Positions 1 to 8,189 of a DNA stretch of 64,000 nt are shown here, in pieces. Within the stretch, counting starts at the first letter, position 1, and the number at the start of each line of letters is the position of its first letter. The notes beneath the pieces were generated by a model. It had not been told where the DNA came from. It saw only the letters and a list, made by a program, of their open reading frames with translations, and did not search any database. The position numbers and the translations under genes were made by a program. The stretch comes from Dyella subtropica. Its GTDB lineage: Bacteria > Pseudomonadota > Gammaproteobacteria > Xanthomonadales > Rhodanobacteraceae. The stretch spans positions 124,001-188,000 of the forward strand of contig NZ_JAPDPD010000008.1 of NCBI RefSeq assembly GCF_026283965.1, read 5' to 3'.

Positions 1-1
1 G

Positions 2-73
2 GCGCAGCGTCTGTATGAGTCGATGGGCTGGGTGCTTGAAGAAGAGTTTCGCGAGTACAACCTGGCGCTCTGA
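2..73 (+). CDS. C-terminal end of a GNAT-like acetyltransferase (cut by window edge)
   Basis: Only the last 23 codons and the TGA are visible. They read AQRLYESMGWVLEEEF and so on, which is the usual final strand of GNAT N-acetyltransferases (the 'LYExxGW' turn after the acetyl-CoA helix). The substrate cannot be told from this fragment. The maf gene follows on the same strand after 59 bases. Confidence 0.55.
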   Translation, partial: AQRLYESMGWVLEEEFREYNLAL

Positions 74-132
74 TTCGTGATATCTCGCGAATATCGCGCG
101 ACGCATCTTCTCATTCCAAGGAAGCTCGATTC

Positions 133-699
133 ATGCTCTACCTCGCTTCGCAGTCGCCGCGTCGGCGTCAGCTGCTTGAACAGATCGGCATCGCATTCAC
201 GCCTGTCGATGTGGATGTGCCGGAGCAGCGCGCCGTGGGCGAGTCGCCTATCGACTATGTCAGCCGCGTAGCACGCGACAAGGCGCAAGCCGGCAGAGCG
301 GGGTTGGCGAATGGCGCGGTGGTATTGAGCGCGGATACCGAGGTGGTGCTGGACGACGAGGTATTTGGCAAGCCGGCCGATGCCGCTGACGCCACCGCCA
401 TGCTGCGTCGTCTTTCCGGGCGCACGCACGAGACGATTTCGGTGGTGTGGGCGGTGCAAGGTGATCGTGCGGAGAGTGAGACCTGCGTGTCGCGCGTGCG
501 TTTCGCCGCGTTGAGCGACGAGGACATCGCCGCCTATGTCGCCAGTGGCGAGCCGTTCGGCCGTGCGGGTGCCTATGCGATCCAGGGGCGCGGTGCGACG
601 CTGATCGAACATCTGGAAGGCAGCTTCACCGGCGTGATGGGGCTGCCGGTGTTCGAGACCGCACGGTTGTTGCGCAGCTTCGGTATTGCGCCGGGCTGA
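133..699 (+). CDS. maf: Maf/YhdE-type nucleoside triphosphate pyrophosphatase
   Basis: A 188-residue Maf protein that hydrolyses non-canonical or pyrimidine NTPs to the monophosphate and pyrophosphate in the cytoplasm; the family was named for septum inhibition on overexpression. The N-terminal phosphate-binding motif SQSPRRRQLL (residues 7-15) and the catalytic SADTEV segment with Asp68 are present, followed by the FGKP turn (79-81). The 'YAIQGRGATLIEHLEGSFTG' region matches the YhdE subgroup, which prefers dTTP/UTP, rather than YceF. Length is normal. It is convergent with the CPBP gene; a half REP palindrome lies between them. Confidence 0.93.
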   Translation: MLYLASQSPRRRQLLEQIGIAFTPVDVDVPEQRAVGESPIDYVSRVARDKAQAGRAGLANGAVVLSADTEVVLDDEVFGKPADAADATAMLRRLSGRTHETISVVWAVQGDRAESETCVSRVRFAALSDEDIAAYVASGEPFGRAGAYAIQGRGATLIEHLEGSFTGVMGLPVFETARLLRSFGIAPG

Positions 700-713
700 A
701 TCGCGTGACTGTG

Positions 714-736
714 TCGCGCACAAGGTGCGCTCCTAC
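714..736. repeat. Half-site of the GTAGGAGCGC REP palindrome
   Basis: The minus strand reads GTAGGAGCGCACCTTGTGCG followed by CGA, which matches the left arms of the longer REP elements near 40.1, 53.0 and 62.6 kb. Only one arm is present here. It sits in the 42-base gap between two convergent genes, a usual REP location. Confidence 0.75.
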
Positions 737-741
737 ATGGC

Positions 742-1554
742 TCAGCCTGGTGGAACCAGCACGAACCACGACACTACCGCCAGCGCATTGTTGACGCTGT
801 GCGCAATCACGGCCGGCCAGATCGATCCGGATTGAACCCGCAGCCATGCCAACACCAGGCCCAGCAACAGCAGGTTGGGGAGGGCGTACCAGAGGAAGCC
901 CAGGTCCGGCAGGTGGACGCAGGCGAACAGCAGGGCGGTGATGGCGGACGCGATGCCCGCCGGCACATGGCGCATGGCCGAGGAAAGCAGCACGCCACGG
1001 AACAGCAGTTCCTCCACCAGCGGCCCCACGGTCATCACCAGTAGCGCAAGCGGAATGCGCAGCGCCGGCGAAGCCATGGCGCCGAGCTGCTTGATGTCCT
1101 GGCTGACTTCGTGACCCTGCGCGAGCCATTGGGTGAGCAGGCCGCCAATGAACGGCAGTATCAGACCGAGCAACGCGGCGATCGCGTAGAACGCCGGTTG
1201 CCGTGCGGGTGCGAAGCCAAAGCCCGGCGGCATGGCCAGCGGCCATAGCGATGGCCACAGGCGGCGGGTGAGATGGATGGTCAGGCCAGCGGCTACCAGC
1301 AGGGTGAGGATCACCATCAGCGCATTGACGTCGGGCTGTGTGAGCAAGGCATGCATCTGCGTCATCACGTTGCCGCCCTGAGCCCCATGACGGAAACCAA
1401 CGACGAGGCCGATGACCAATCCCGCCACGGAACCGACGACAAACTGCAGTGCGAAGTACAGCACGATCAAGCCCAAGGCCGCCCATAGTGTCGGCAGGCG
1501 CGGCGGCGTCAGTGCGGACGGTGTGAAGATGGGGTCAAAGCGCGGTGCTTCCAT
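742..1554 (-). CDS. CPBP-family intramembrane metalloprotease
   Basis: 270 residues with about seven hydrophobic segments. The glutamate motif of CPBP (Rce1/Abi-like) intramembrane proteases is intact: EELLFRG with Glu181, Glu182 and Arg186. It is followed by a histidine in ACVH (214) and AHSVNN (His252), the predicted catalytic and metal-binding set. Bacterial members are often orphan membrane proteases of unknown substrate, sometimes linked to bacteriocin immunity. No bacteriocin gene is visible nearby, so the substrate is unknown. Start is the ATG before EAPRFDP. Confidence 0.88.
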   Translation of the reverse strand: MEAPRFDPIFTPSALTPPRLPTLWAALGLIVLYFALQFVVGSVAGLVIGLVVGFRHGAQGGNVMTQMHALLTQPDVNALMVILTLLVAAGLTIHLTRRLWPSLWPLAMPPGFGFAPARQPAFYAIAALLGLILPFIGGLLTQWLAQGHEVSQDIKQLGAMASPALRIPLALLVMTVGPLVEELLFRGVLLSSAMRHVPAGIASAITALLFACVHLPDLGFLWYALPNLLLLGLVLAWLRVQSGSIWPAVIAHSVNNALAVVSWFVLVPPG

Positions 1555-1671
1555 CGGGCTACATCCTGGAGGGCGGGTTCGCCGGGGGCAACGGCGCGCC
1601 CATCTCCCGACGGCTTACACGCTAGCCGCCACCATCGCGCATGCGCAATCCTGCCCTTCGTCATGGTCGTA

Positions 1672-1866
1672 GGGATGCTCTGAGCCCGTCTACGCAGCCG
1701 TCATGATGTGTGGGAGGTTCGCAGGGTGTGGCGCACGGCGACGGCAAGGCTGGCTGCCTTGGCTAGACGTGGGCCGCAGCCTGCGGGCCTCCCACACATC
1801 ACCCTGTCATCCAAATTCAAAATGTCAGAGCCGGTGACGGCTGCGTAGACGGGCTCAGAACATCCC
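1672..1866. repeat. Nested palindromic element, copy 1 (GGGATGCTCTGA family)
   Basis: Outer arms at 1672-1703 and 1835-1866 are 32-base inverted repeats with a single mismatch (GGGATGCTCTGAGCCC... versus GGGATGTTCTGAGCCC...). Directly inside the left arm, 1704-1732 pairs with 1773-1801 (29 bases, 4 mismatches), and an AAGGC/GCCTT stem sits in the centre. The right side carries about 33 extra bases (1802-1834), so the structure is asymmetric. With flanking promoter sequence it fills the gap between the CPBP gene and the TerC gene. The terminal 13 bases match copies 2 and 3; the rest of the arm differs. Confidence 0.85.
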
Positions 1867-1929
1867 CGAGCCCTGCCTGTATAGTGGCCGGGTTTTCCAA
1901 GGAGGAAGCTGGCGCCAAGGCGCCGTCTC

Positions 1930-3483
1930 ATGTTCGCTCTCGACTGGCTAGCTGACCCCACGGCCTGGGCAGGTCTTCTCACCCTTGTGGTGCTGGAGAT
2001 CGTGCTCGGCATCGACAATCTCGTTTTCATCGCGATCCTCGCCGACAAGCTGCCGGCGCATCAGCGCGACAAGGCCCGCATGATGGGCCTGGCGATGGCG
2101 CTGGTGATGCGCCTGCTGTTGCTCGGCGCGATCTCCTGGCTGGTGAAACTCACTGCGCCGATCGTTACCTGGCAGGGCTTCTCGCTGTCCTGGCGCGACA
2201 TCATCCTGTTGTTCGGCGGTGTGTTCCTGCTATTCAAGGCCACCCTTGAATTGCACGAGCGGCTGGAGGCCGGCGATGGGCACGAGGCAGGCAACCGGGC
2301 GCACGCACGCTTCTGGCTGGTCGTCACGCAGATCGTGGTGCTCGACGCGGTGTTCTCGCTCGATTCGGTGATTACCGCGGTGGGCATGGTCGACCAGCTC
2401 TCGATCATGATGATCGGCGTCGTGGTCGCGATGGTGCTGATGATCAGCGCCAGTAAACCGCTCACCGCCTTCGTCAACGCGCGGCCGACGGTGGTGATCC
2501 TGTGCTTGTCGTTCCTGTTGATGATCGGCTTCAGCCTGGTCGCTGAGGGTTTGGGCTTCCATATCCCGAAGGGTTACCTATACGCCGCGATCGGTTTCTC
2601 GATCATGATCGAAGTGTTCAACCAGACCATGCGCCGCAACCGCCAGCGCAGTCTGTTCAGCAGTTCGCGCAATCTTCGCGACCGCACCGCGCGCGCCGTG
2701 CTCCGTCTCCTCGGTACCGGCGGCGAAGAGGAGGAGGATGCGCCCAAGACCACCTCGACCGCCTCGGAAGCCGGCATGGCGGTGTTCGGCAAGGACGAGC
2801 TATCGATGGTGCAAGGCGTGCTGGATCTGGCGCACCGTCCGGTGCGTTCCATCATGACGCCACGTCCAGAGATCCGCTGGGTCGATCCGCGCGAGAGTGC
2901 CGAGCTGTTGCGCGTGGAAGTCGCTTCTTCCACGCATCAGTGGCTACCGGTGGCCGGCGACGACCTGGACCAGCTGATTGGCGTGGCTTCGTCGCGCGAT
3001 CTGCTCGTCAGCTTGGTGGAGCATGGCCGCATCGACGTGGACAACGTGGTGCGCAAGCCGATGACCGTGCTGGAATCGCTGAGCGTGCTGCGCCTGATCG
3101 ACGCCTTCCGTCGCTCGTCGTTGCAGGTGGCGCTGGTTGTCGACGAATACGGCAGCGTGCTGGGCCTGGTCACGCCGACGGACGTGTTGGAAGTGATTGC
3201 GGGCGAATTCCCGGATGAGGAAAGCGGCGATCCTTCCGCGGTGCAGGAAAGCGACGGCGCATGGCTGCTGGATGGCAGCTTGGATCTGCGCCGCGTCGAG
3301 CACCTGCTCGATCGTCAGCTCACCAGCGACGGCAGCTTCTCCACCCTGGCCGGCTATGTGCTGGAGCAGCTGGGCAGATTGCCTGGCGTGAGCGACCGCC
3401 TCACCAGCGAAGGGCTGCATTTCGAAGTGGTAGCGATGGATGGCGCACGCATCGAGCGCTTGAAAGTCACGCCTGCGGACTGA
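1930..3483 (+). CDS. TerC-family membrane protein with CBS pair and CorC/HlyC domain (YoaE/YegH-like)
   Basis: 517 residues. Residues 1-230 are a TerC domain of about seven membrane segments with the two signature acidic helices EIVLGIDN (23-30) and [12 protein letters not shown] (139-150), thought to bind or pass divalent metal. A cytosolic CBS pair follows (about 285-420, beginning near the SIMTPRPEI segment), then a C-terminal CorC_HlyC transporter-associated domain (about 430-512). This order is that of E. coli YoaE/YegH; recent work on TerC proteins implicates them in Mn export, but the role of this branch is open. The start matches E. coli YoaE in length. A strong AAGGAGG lies about 24 bases upstream and a second AAGG at a normal 9-base distance. 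Confidence 0.9.
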   Translation: MFALDWLADPTAWAGLLTLVVLEIVLGIDNLVFIAILADKLPAHQRDKARMMGLAMALVMRLLLLGAISWLVKLTAPIVTWQGFSLSWRDIILLFGGVFLLFKATLELHERLEAGDGHEAGNRAHARFWLVVTQIVVLDAVFSLDSVITAVGMVDQLSIMMIGVVVAMVLMISASKPLTAFVNARPTVVILCLSFLLMIGFSLVAEGLGFHIPKGYLYAAIGFSIMIEVFNQTMRRNRQRSLFSSSRNLRDRTARAVLRLLGTGGEEEEDAPKTTSTASEAGMAVFGKDELSMVQGVLDLAHRPVRSIMTPRPEIRWVDPRESAELLRVEVASSTHQWLPVAGDDLDQLIGVASSRDLLVSLVEHGRIDVDNVVRKPMTVLESLSVLRLIDAFRRSSLQVALVVDEYGSVLGLVTPTDVLEVIAGEFPDEESGDPSAVQESDGAWLLDGSLDLRRVEHLLDRQLTSDGSFSTLAGYVLEQLGRLPGVSDRLTSEGLHFEVVAMDGARIERLKVTPAD

Positions 3484-3487
3484 AGCC

Positions 3488-3564
3488 AGGGATGCTCTGA
3501 TCTATTCAACGCAGACGTCTCCGCAGTGTCAGCTCGCCTACGTTGAATAGATCAGAGCATCCCT
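3488..3564. repeat. Nested palindromic element, copy 2 (minimal form)
   Basis: A perfect 24-base inverted repeat: AGGGATGCTCTGATCTATTC plus AACG at 3488-3511, and its complement at 3541-3564. Two further mismatched pairs extend the arms inward. The short interior contains GTGTCAGCTCGCC, which is also found inside copy 3. The element starts four bases after the TerC stop codon and ends 16 bases before the ATG of the methyltransferase gene. Confidence 0.88.
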
Positions 3565-3580
3565 AGCTATAAGGCAGATC

Positions 3581-4345
3581 ATGCAGATCGATTTCGGCAA
3601 GACCGCGGGCGACTACGCCAAGCATCGCGTCGGTTTCCCCGAGGCATTCTTTCAACGGATCTTCGCCGATGGCCTGGCGCAGGCGGGGCAGCCGGCGCTG
3701 GATCTCGGCACGGGTACCGGTACGGTGGCGCGCGGTCTGGCGCTGCGTGGCTGCATGGTGACCGGACTGGATCCTTCAGCGGCGCTGCTGGCCCAGGCCG
3801 CCGAGCTGGATCGTGCGGCGGGCGTACAGGTGCTGCAGGTGCAGTCGACAGTGGAGGCGGCGGAATTTCCCTCCGGCAGTTTCGATCTGATCACCGCGGG
3901 TCAGTGCTGGCACTGGTTTGATCGTCCACGGGCGGCCGCGCTTGCGCTGCGCTGGCTGCGACCTGGCGGGCGGCTGGTGATCGCCCATTTCGACTGGTTG
4001 CCGTTGGCCGGCAATATGGTTGAGGACACCGAACGCTTGATCCGGGCTCACAACCCAGCCTGGTCGATGAGTGACGGCACCGGTCTCTATCCGGCCTGGC
4101 TCAAGGACGTGCGCGAAGCCGGCTTCGACGACCTGCGTACCTTCTCATTCGACCTGGGCGTGCCCTATACCCATGAAGACTGGCGCGGCCGCATACGCGC
4201 GAGCGCTGGCGTAGGTGCTTCGCTCGATCCCGCTGCCGTGGCGCGTTTCGATACCGAGCTGGCGGACGTACTGGCTCGCCGGCATCCAGATCCGATGCAA
4301 GTACCGCATCGCGTGTGGGTATTGAGCGCGGTATCGCCCGGTTGA
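3581..4345 (+). CDS. Class I SAM-dependent methyltransferase
   Basis: 254 residues. SAM-binding motif I is LDLGTGTGTVARGLA, followed by the acidic end of strand 2 (GLDPSAALL) and the motif IV region FDLITAGQCWHWFD, all typical of the Methyltransf_11 group. The 'GQCWHWFD' form resembles trans-aconitate and other small-molecule methyltransferases, but the substrate cannot be assigned. AAGG ten bases upstream supports the start. Copy 2 of the palindromic element lies directly in its 5' region. Confidence 0.82.
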   Translation: MQIDFGKTAGDYAKHRVGFPEAFFQRIFADGLAQAGQPALDLGTGTGTVARGLALRGCMVTGLDPSAALLAQAAELDRAAGVQVLQVQSTVEAAEFPSGSFDLITAGQCWHWFDRPRAAALALRWLRPGGRLVIAHFDWLPLAGNMVEDTERLIRAHNPAWSMSDGTGLYPAWLKDVREAGFDDLRTFSFDLGVPYTHEDWRGRIRASAGVGASLDPAAVARFDTELADVLARRHPDPMQVPHRVWVLSAVSPG

Positions 4346-4378
4346 AGGCGATACCGCAACAGTCATGCACTGACGTGT

Positions 4379-4774
4379 TTAGCCCACGAACATCGCCCGT
4401 GCCAGGCCGATAACGCCGATCGCCAGCGTGACCAACCAGCCGATCGAGCCGAGCAGAAAGCCACCTTCACGCTTGCGGGCCTCTTTCAGGTAGCCCAGTG
4501 CGTACCAGGTGCGGCCCATCACCCACACCAAACCGGCGACACCGGCCCACAGCGCGGACCCGTATTGGACTGCCAGCCACAGCGAAGGCAGGAACATAAG
4601 TACAGATTCCAGCGTGTTCATCTGCACGCGGAAGGCCCGCTCGAAGTCTGGGTGACCGTTGGTGGCGGGTGCCTTGATGGCACACCGCACGCGGGCGCGA
4701 CCCACGGCAAAGGCCGTGCCGAACTGCAACGCGACGGCAAGCAGAACGACCAGGGCGGGGAGATGCTGTGACAT
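4379..4774 (-). CDS. MAPEG-family membrane protein
   Basis: 131 residues with four hydrophobic segments and the MAPEG signature around RAFRVQMNTLES, the conserved Asn/Glu region that binds glutathione or lipid in eukaryotic members. Bacterial MAPEG proteins of this size are integral inner-membrane proteins; some have glutathione transferase activity, most are uncharacterised. It is convergent with the methyltransferase gene. No operon partner. Confidence 0.85.
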   Translation of the reverse strand: MSQHLPALVVLLAVALQFGTAFAVGRARVRCAIKAPATNGHPDFERAFRVQMNTLESVLMFLPSLWLAVQYGSALWAGVAGLVWVMGRTWYALGYLKEARKREGGFLLGSIGWLVTLAIGVIGLARAMFVG

Positions 4775-4920
4775 GCGGAAGGTCTCGCTGAAAGGTGGCC
4801 TACTCTAGCGGGCGGTGCTGAGGGATGTGTTCTGTGTTTGCGGCAATCGATGGGTTTTCTTGACCTGGCCGCTTATACCCAAGGCGTAAGAGCCGAAGCG
4901 CTGCGGTTTGGCCGTGGGGC

Positions 4921-4949
4921 TTCAAAGACCGCGATCAGGTTTCTACAAT
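4921..4949 (+). promoter_or_regulatory. Candidate sigma-70 promoter for the cysteine-cluster gene
   Basis: TTCAAA and TACAAT separated by 17 bases, 41 bases before the next plus-strand ATG. The -10 matches 5 of 6 and the -35 4 of 6 of the consensus. This is a sequence match only. Confidence 0.4.
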
Positions 4950-4989
4950 CCGCCTGCTGCGCGCCAGGGGGTGCGCTCTCGTTGGTCTC

Positions 4990-5376
4990 ATGGCTCATCC
5001 CTGCTTGCGCTGCGGCGCGTGCTGCGCGCATTTTCGTGTCGCCTTCCACTGGTCCGAGGCGGAGATGTTCGTGGGCGGCATGGTGCCTACGGAGTTGACT
5101 GAGCCGTTGGATCCTCACCGCTTGGCGATGCGTGGTACGCAGGCTCCGCGGCCACATTGCGTGGCTCTGCAGGGGCGAGTGGGTGAGTCCACCGCTTGCA
5201 GGATCTATGACCGGCGGCCTTCGGTGTGCCGCGAGGTGACGCCTGCTTGGGAGTTCGGTACGCCCAACCCACAATGCGACAAGGCGCGCATGGCCTATGG
5301 GCTTGAACCGCTGACGCCAGAAGATTGGTTCGACCCTTCGGGTTCAAACACGCCGCCGTTGTCGCAAAACGCCTGA
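4990..5376 (+). CDS. YkgJ-family cysteine cluster protein
   Basis: 128 residues with the N-terminal cluster PCLRCGACC (Cys5, 8, 11, 12) and later cysteines in HCVAL, TACRIYDRRPSVC and NPQCDKA. This is the zinc- or iron-chelating pattern of the YkgJ/UPF0153 family (CxxCxxCC ... C ... Y..RP..C). The biochemical role of the family is not established. The start is the ATG right before AHPCLRC, the standard position for the family. Confidence 0.85.
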   Translation: MAHPCLRCGACCAHFRVAFHWSEAEMFVGGMVPTELTEPLDPHRLAMRGTQAPRPHCVALQGRVGESTACRIYDRRPSVCREVTPAWEFGTPNPQCDKARMAYGLEPLTPEDWFDPSGSNTPPLSQNA

Positions 5377-5389
5377 GCGGTGGTAGTGA

Positions 5390-6172
5390 TTAACGTGGTG
5401 CAGCCGGCGTGCCGGTATCGTTTTGGAAAGCCAGCACGAATTGCCGCAGTTCGCCTTCGTTGACGTCGGAAACGGCCAGATAGCGCATGCCGCCGGTGGT
5501 CCAGCCGATGACGGTATAACCGTGTTGTTGCGATACCGCCTGCGGCGCTTCGGCGGTATCCGCCGGCCATTGATACAAGTTGACCACGTGCAGGCGACGC
5601 TTGTAGACCAGCGCCGCAACGGTGTGCCCGCCGATGGCATCGAGACGCCCGCCGGCCAAAGGGAAACCCTCACTGGCCAAATCCTTCACCCGTGGTGCGA
5701 AATCGAGCTTGCCCTCGAACCAGGGCTTCACGGTGTGCTGATCGGTCGAAATCACGTCCATCAGGTGCTGGGGCTGCAGCGAGCGGAGATGGCCTGAGAT
5801 GGCCTCACCAGCCAGCAGAGTCTGGTCCGGTCCGTGTGGGCGCAGGGTGGCGATCCAGGCCGGACTGGTAAGCAGCAGGGCGCCCGCAAAACCGGCCGCC
5901 ATGGCCAAAGCGAGCGGGGCGCGACGCGGCTTGTATGCCACAGTCGCAGGGACGTCTGGTGGGTTCCGAACCCAGCGTTCGCGCAAGGCATCCGGCGTAC
6001 GGCGGTACAACTCCGGTTGTGCCAGCGCTTTGCGCAGCCGGGTGTGGTCACCGTAGCTGGCGGCACACGCCGTGCACTCCTGGAGGTGCCTGTCCATGCT
6101 TGCGCTCTGCGCGGCATCCAGCTCGTCGTCCAGGTAGGCGTGCAGGAGCAGCTTGGCGTCATCGCACGTCAT
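5390..6172 (-). CDS. Anti-sigma factor (zinc-finger type, membrane-bound)
   Basis: 260 residues. The N-terminal zf-HC2 (ZAS) domain has Cys3, His29, Cys33 and Cys36 in the H-x3-C-x2-C pattern that binds and holds the sigma factor. One transmembrane segment follows at about 86-108, then a periplasmic domain of about 150 residues, which is the expected sensor part. The start codon overlaps the end of the upstream ECF sigma gene by 14 bases, implying translational coupling. Zn-binding anti-sigmas of this type often respond to redox stress. The signal here is unknown. Confidence 0.88.
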   Translation of the reverse strand: MTCDDAKLLLHAYLDDELDAAQSASMDRHLQECTACAASYGDHTRLRKALAQPELYRRTPDALRERWVRNPPDVPATVAYKPRRAPLALAMAAGFAGALLLTSPAWIATLRPHGPDQTLLAGEAISGHLRSLQPQHLMDVISTDQHTVKPWFEGKLDFAPRVKDLASEGFPLAGGRLDAIGGHTVAALVYKRRLHVVNLYQWPADTAEAPQAVSQQHGYTVIGWTTGGMRYLAVSDVNEGELRQFVLAFQNDTGTPAAPR

Positions 6173-6743
6173 GGCGGCGAGCCTCCCTTGTGAGATGGGT
6201 TGGATGGTGGGTCAGTTCGGTTTTAAGGCGCTCGCGCGCACGCGCCAGTCGCGACATGACCGTGCCGATCTTCTGTCCGGTGATCGAAGCGATCTCCTTG
6301 TATGAACACTCCTCCAGTTCGCGCAGCACGATGACCTCGCGCAGCGGATGCGGCAGGCGTTCCAGGGCGAGCTGGAGCGAGCCTACATCCACGGCCAGCA
6401 AGGCCAGTGCTTCCGGCGATGGATGCTGGTCGATCAGCGGATGGGCTGCGTCGTCCAGCGAATCGCGGAGGTTGTCGGGCGGTGTTTTCATACGCAGCGT
6501 GTAATAGGTATTGCGGACGATAGCCAGCAGCCAGACTCGCGCATCGCCACCGCGAAAGCTGTCGAAATAGCGCAAGGCGCGAAGCATGGCCTCCTGCACC
6601 ACGTCCTGGGCATCCGCTTCGTCGCGAGCGAGCCAGCGCGCGAGGTTGTAGGCCGCATCCAGGTACGGCAGCACCAACGCTTCGAAGCGCGCGCCTATGA
6701 CGGCGTTCGAACTTCCTGGCGGGATGGACGCTTCGGTTGGCAT
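6159..6743 (-). CDS. ECF sigma factor (RNA polymerase sigma-70 family)
   Basis: 194 residues with sigma region 2 (DAQDVVQEAMLRALRYF, DARVWLLAIVRN) and region 4 (LREVIVLRELEECSYKEIA, then IGTVMSRLARARERLK). The chosen ATG precedes PTEASIPPG; GAGG lies 11 bases upstream. A longer frame extends 60 codons further but is not protein-like. It forms a two-gene unit with the overlapping anti-sigma gene and is divergent from a Tat-exported phosphoesterase and a cupredoxin, likely regulon members. ECF regulators usually control their own promoter. No clear ECF -35/-10 pair could be fixed in the divergent region. Confidence 0.9.
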   Translation of the reverse strand: MPTEASIPPGSSNAVIGARFEALVLPYLDAAYNLARWLARDEADAQDVVQEAMLRALRYFDSFRGGDARVWLLAIVRNTYYTLRMKTPPDNLRDSLDDAAHPLIDQHPSPEALALLAVDVGSLQLALERLPHPLREVIVLRELEECSYKEIASITGQKIGTVMSRLARARERLKTELTHHPTHLTREARRHDVR

Positions 6744-6903
6744 AAGAAGGGTTACCTCGATCGGGGCGACTTTATTCCCAGTACGAGGATGGCGGAATAG
6801 GGCGCATGGTCGATCGGTAATGCATGAGGAAGGGTATCCCGCTGACGGGGCCCGATTCCCATGGCCGCCATGCGGCCGCATGCATTCCGCGGAGTGATCG
6901 ATC

Positions 6904-7845
6904 ATGCAAAATGAACACGACAACGAAATCTCTGGCCGCCGTCAGTTTTTGAAATGCATGGCCTGGGCCGGAGCCGGCACCCTCTGGCTGATGAAAGGCG
7001 GCGTGTTGCACGCGCAGTCGTTGGGTGATGGCGCGGTGGCGTCGGCGAAAGATGCAAGCTTCAGCTTTGTGCAGATCAGCGATTCGCACATCGGCTTTCA
7101 CAAGGCGCCGAACATGGATGTGGCGGAAACGCTGCGCGCTTCGCTGGCCCAGGTGAACGCGCAATCGACACGTCCGGATTTTCTGCTGCACACCGGCGAT
7201 CTCACCCATCTGTCGAAGCCTGAGGAATTCGACACGCTATCCGGGCTGATGCGCGAAGCGCGTACAAGCCGCGTGTTTTACGTGCCGGGCGAGCATGACG
7301 TGATCGGCGACAACGGGGCCGAATTCTTCCGCCGCTTCGGCGAGCGCCAACAGGCGGGCGGCTGGTACAGCTTCGACCACCATGGCGTGCACTTCGTCGG
7401 CTTGATCAATGTGCTCAACCTGAAAGCCGGCGGATTGGGCTCCTTGGGTGCGGAGCAGCTGGCGTGGTTGAAGAAGGACCTTGCATCGCTATCCGCCGAG
7501 ACGCCGCTGGTGGTGTTCGCGCATATGCCGTTGTGGCCGCTGTATCCATCGTGGGGCTGGGGCACGGACGACAGTGCGGAGGCTATGACGTATCTGCGCC
7601 GCTTCGGTTCGGTCAGTGTGCTCAATGGGCATATTCACCAGATCCAGCAGAAGGTGGAAGGGAATATCACCTTCTACACCGCACGCTCGACCGCCTACCC
7701 GCAGCCGGCACCCGGGGTGGGGCCAGGGCCGGGGCCCATGAAAGACCTGCCGCCCGGCGCGTTGCACCACTACCTCGGTATTCGCGATGTGCGCCACGTG
7801 CAGGGCAAGCAGGTGTTGGCGGTGACCGACGAGGTGCTGACATGA
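6904..7845 (+). CDS. Tat-exported metallophosphoesterase (calcineurin-like)
   Basis: 313 residues. An N-terminal twin-arginine signal, SGRRQFLK (10-17) with a hydrophobic stretch to about 37, implies folded, metal-loaded export. Metallophosphoesterase motifs in order: ISDSHIG (Asp60, His62), HTGDLTH (about 96-102), PGEHD (128-132), FAHMPLW and NGHIHQ. The third motif is normally GNHD/E; here Asn is Glu. This change appears recurrent in Tat-signal phosphoesterases, so it need not mean loss of activity. The stop overlaps the start of the cupredoxin gene (ATGA), so the two are translated together. The natural substrate is unknown. Confidence 0.87.
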   Translation: MQNEHDNEISGRRQFLKCMAWAGAGTLWLMKGGVLHAQSLGDGAVASAKDASFSFVQISDSHIGFHKAPNMDVAETLRASLAQVNAQSTRPDFLLHTGDLTHLSKPEEFDTLSGLMREARTSRVFYVPGEHDVIGDNGAEFFRRFGERQQAGGWYSFDHHGVHFVGLINVLNLKAGGLGSLGAEQLAWLKKDLASLSAETPLVVFAHMPLWPLYPSWGWGTDDSAEAMTYLRRFGSVSVLNGHIHQIQQKVEGNITFYTARSTAYPQPAPGVGPGPGPMKDLPPGALHHYLGIRDVRHVQGKQVLAVTDEVLT

Positions 7846-8189
7846 AGATCACGGCAAGTAGATGGTTACTGGGCGTGATGTGCGTGGCTGCCAGCTGTGT
7901 GCAACCGGCGCTGGCGGCAAGCGCCGCTGCCACGGCACACACCTCGCAGATCGACATACGCAACTTCGCGTTTGCCCCGAAGACGCTCACCGTACCGGTG
8001 GGCACTCGCGTGGTGTGGACCAATCGGGACGACGAGCCGCACGTGATCGTCAGCGCCGGCGCGTTGTTTACTTCCTCGCATGCACTGGACACCAGCGACA
8101 GTTATGCCGTGACGTTTTCCAAGCCCGGCACGTACGCTTACTTCTGTTCGATCCACCCGATGATGGTCGGCAGCATCATCGTGCAGTAG
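7842..8189 (+). CDS. Secreted cupredoxin (plastocyanin/amicyanin-like blue copper protein)
   Basis: 115 residues with a Sec signal peptide ending near ALAASA. The mature part is one cupredoxin domain with type 1 copper ligands: His67 in DEPHVI, then Cys102, His105 and Met107/108 in FCSIHPMM. The short spacing resembles amicyanin. It overlaps the phosphoesterase gene by four bases; with the divergent ECF pair this suggests a periplasmic redox or metal stress unit. A partner oxidase is not seen nearby. Its 3' end overlaps the convergent dioxygenase gene by 14 bases. Confidence 0.9.
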   Translation: MKITASRWLLGVMCVAASCVQPALAASAAATAHTSQIDIRNFAFAPKTLTVPVGTRVVWTNRDDEPHVIVSAGALFTSSHALDTSDSYAVTFSKPGTYAYFCSIHPMMVGSIIVQ

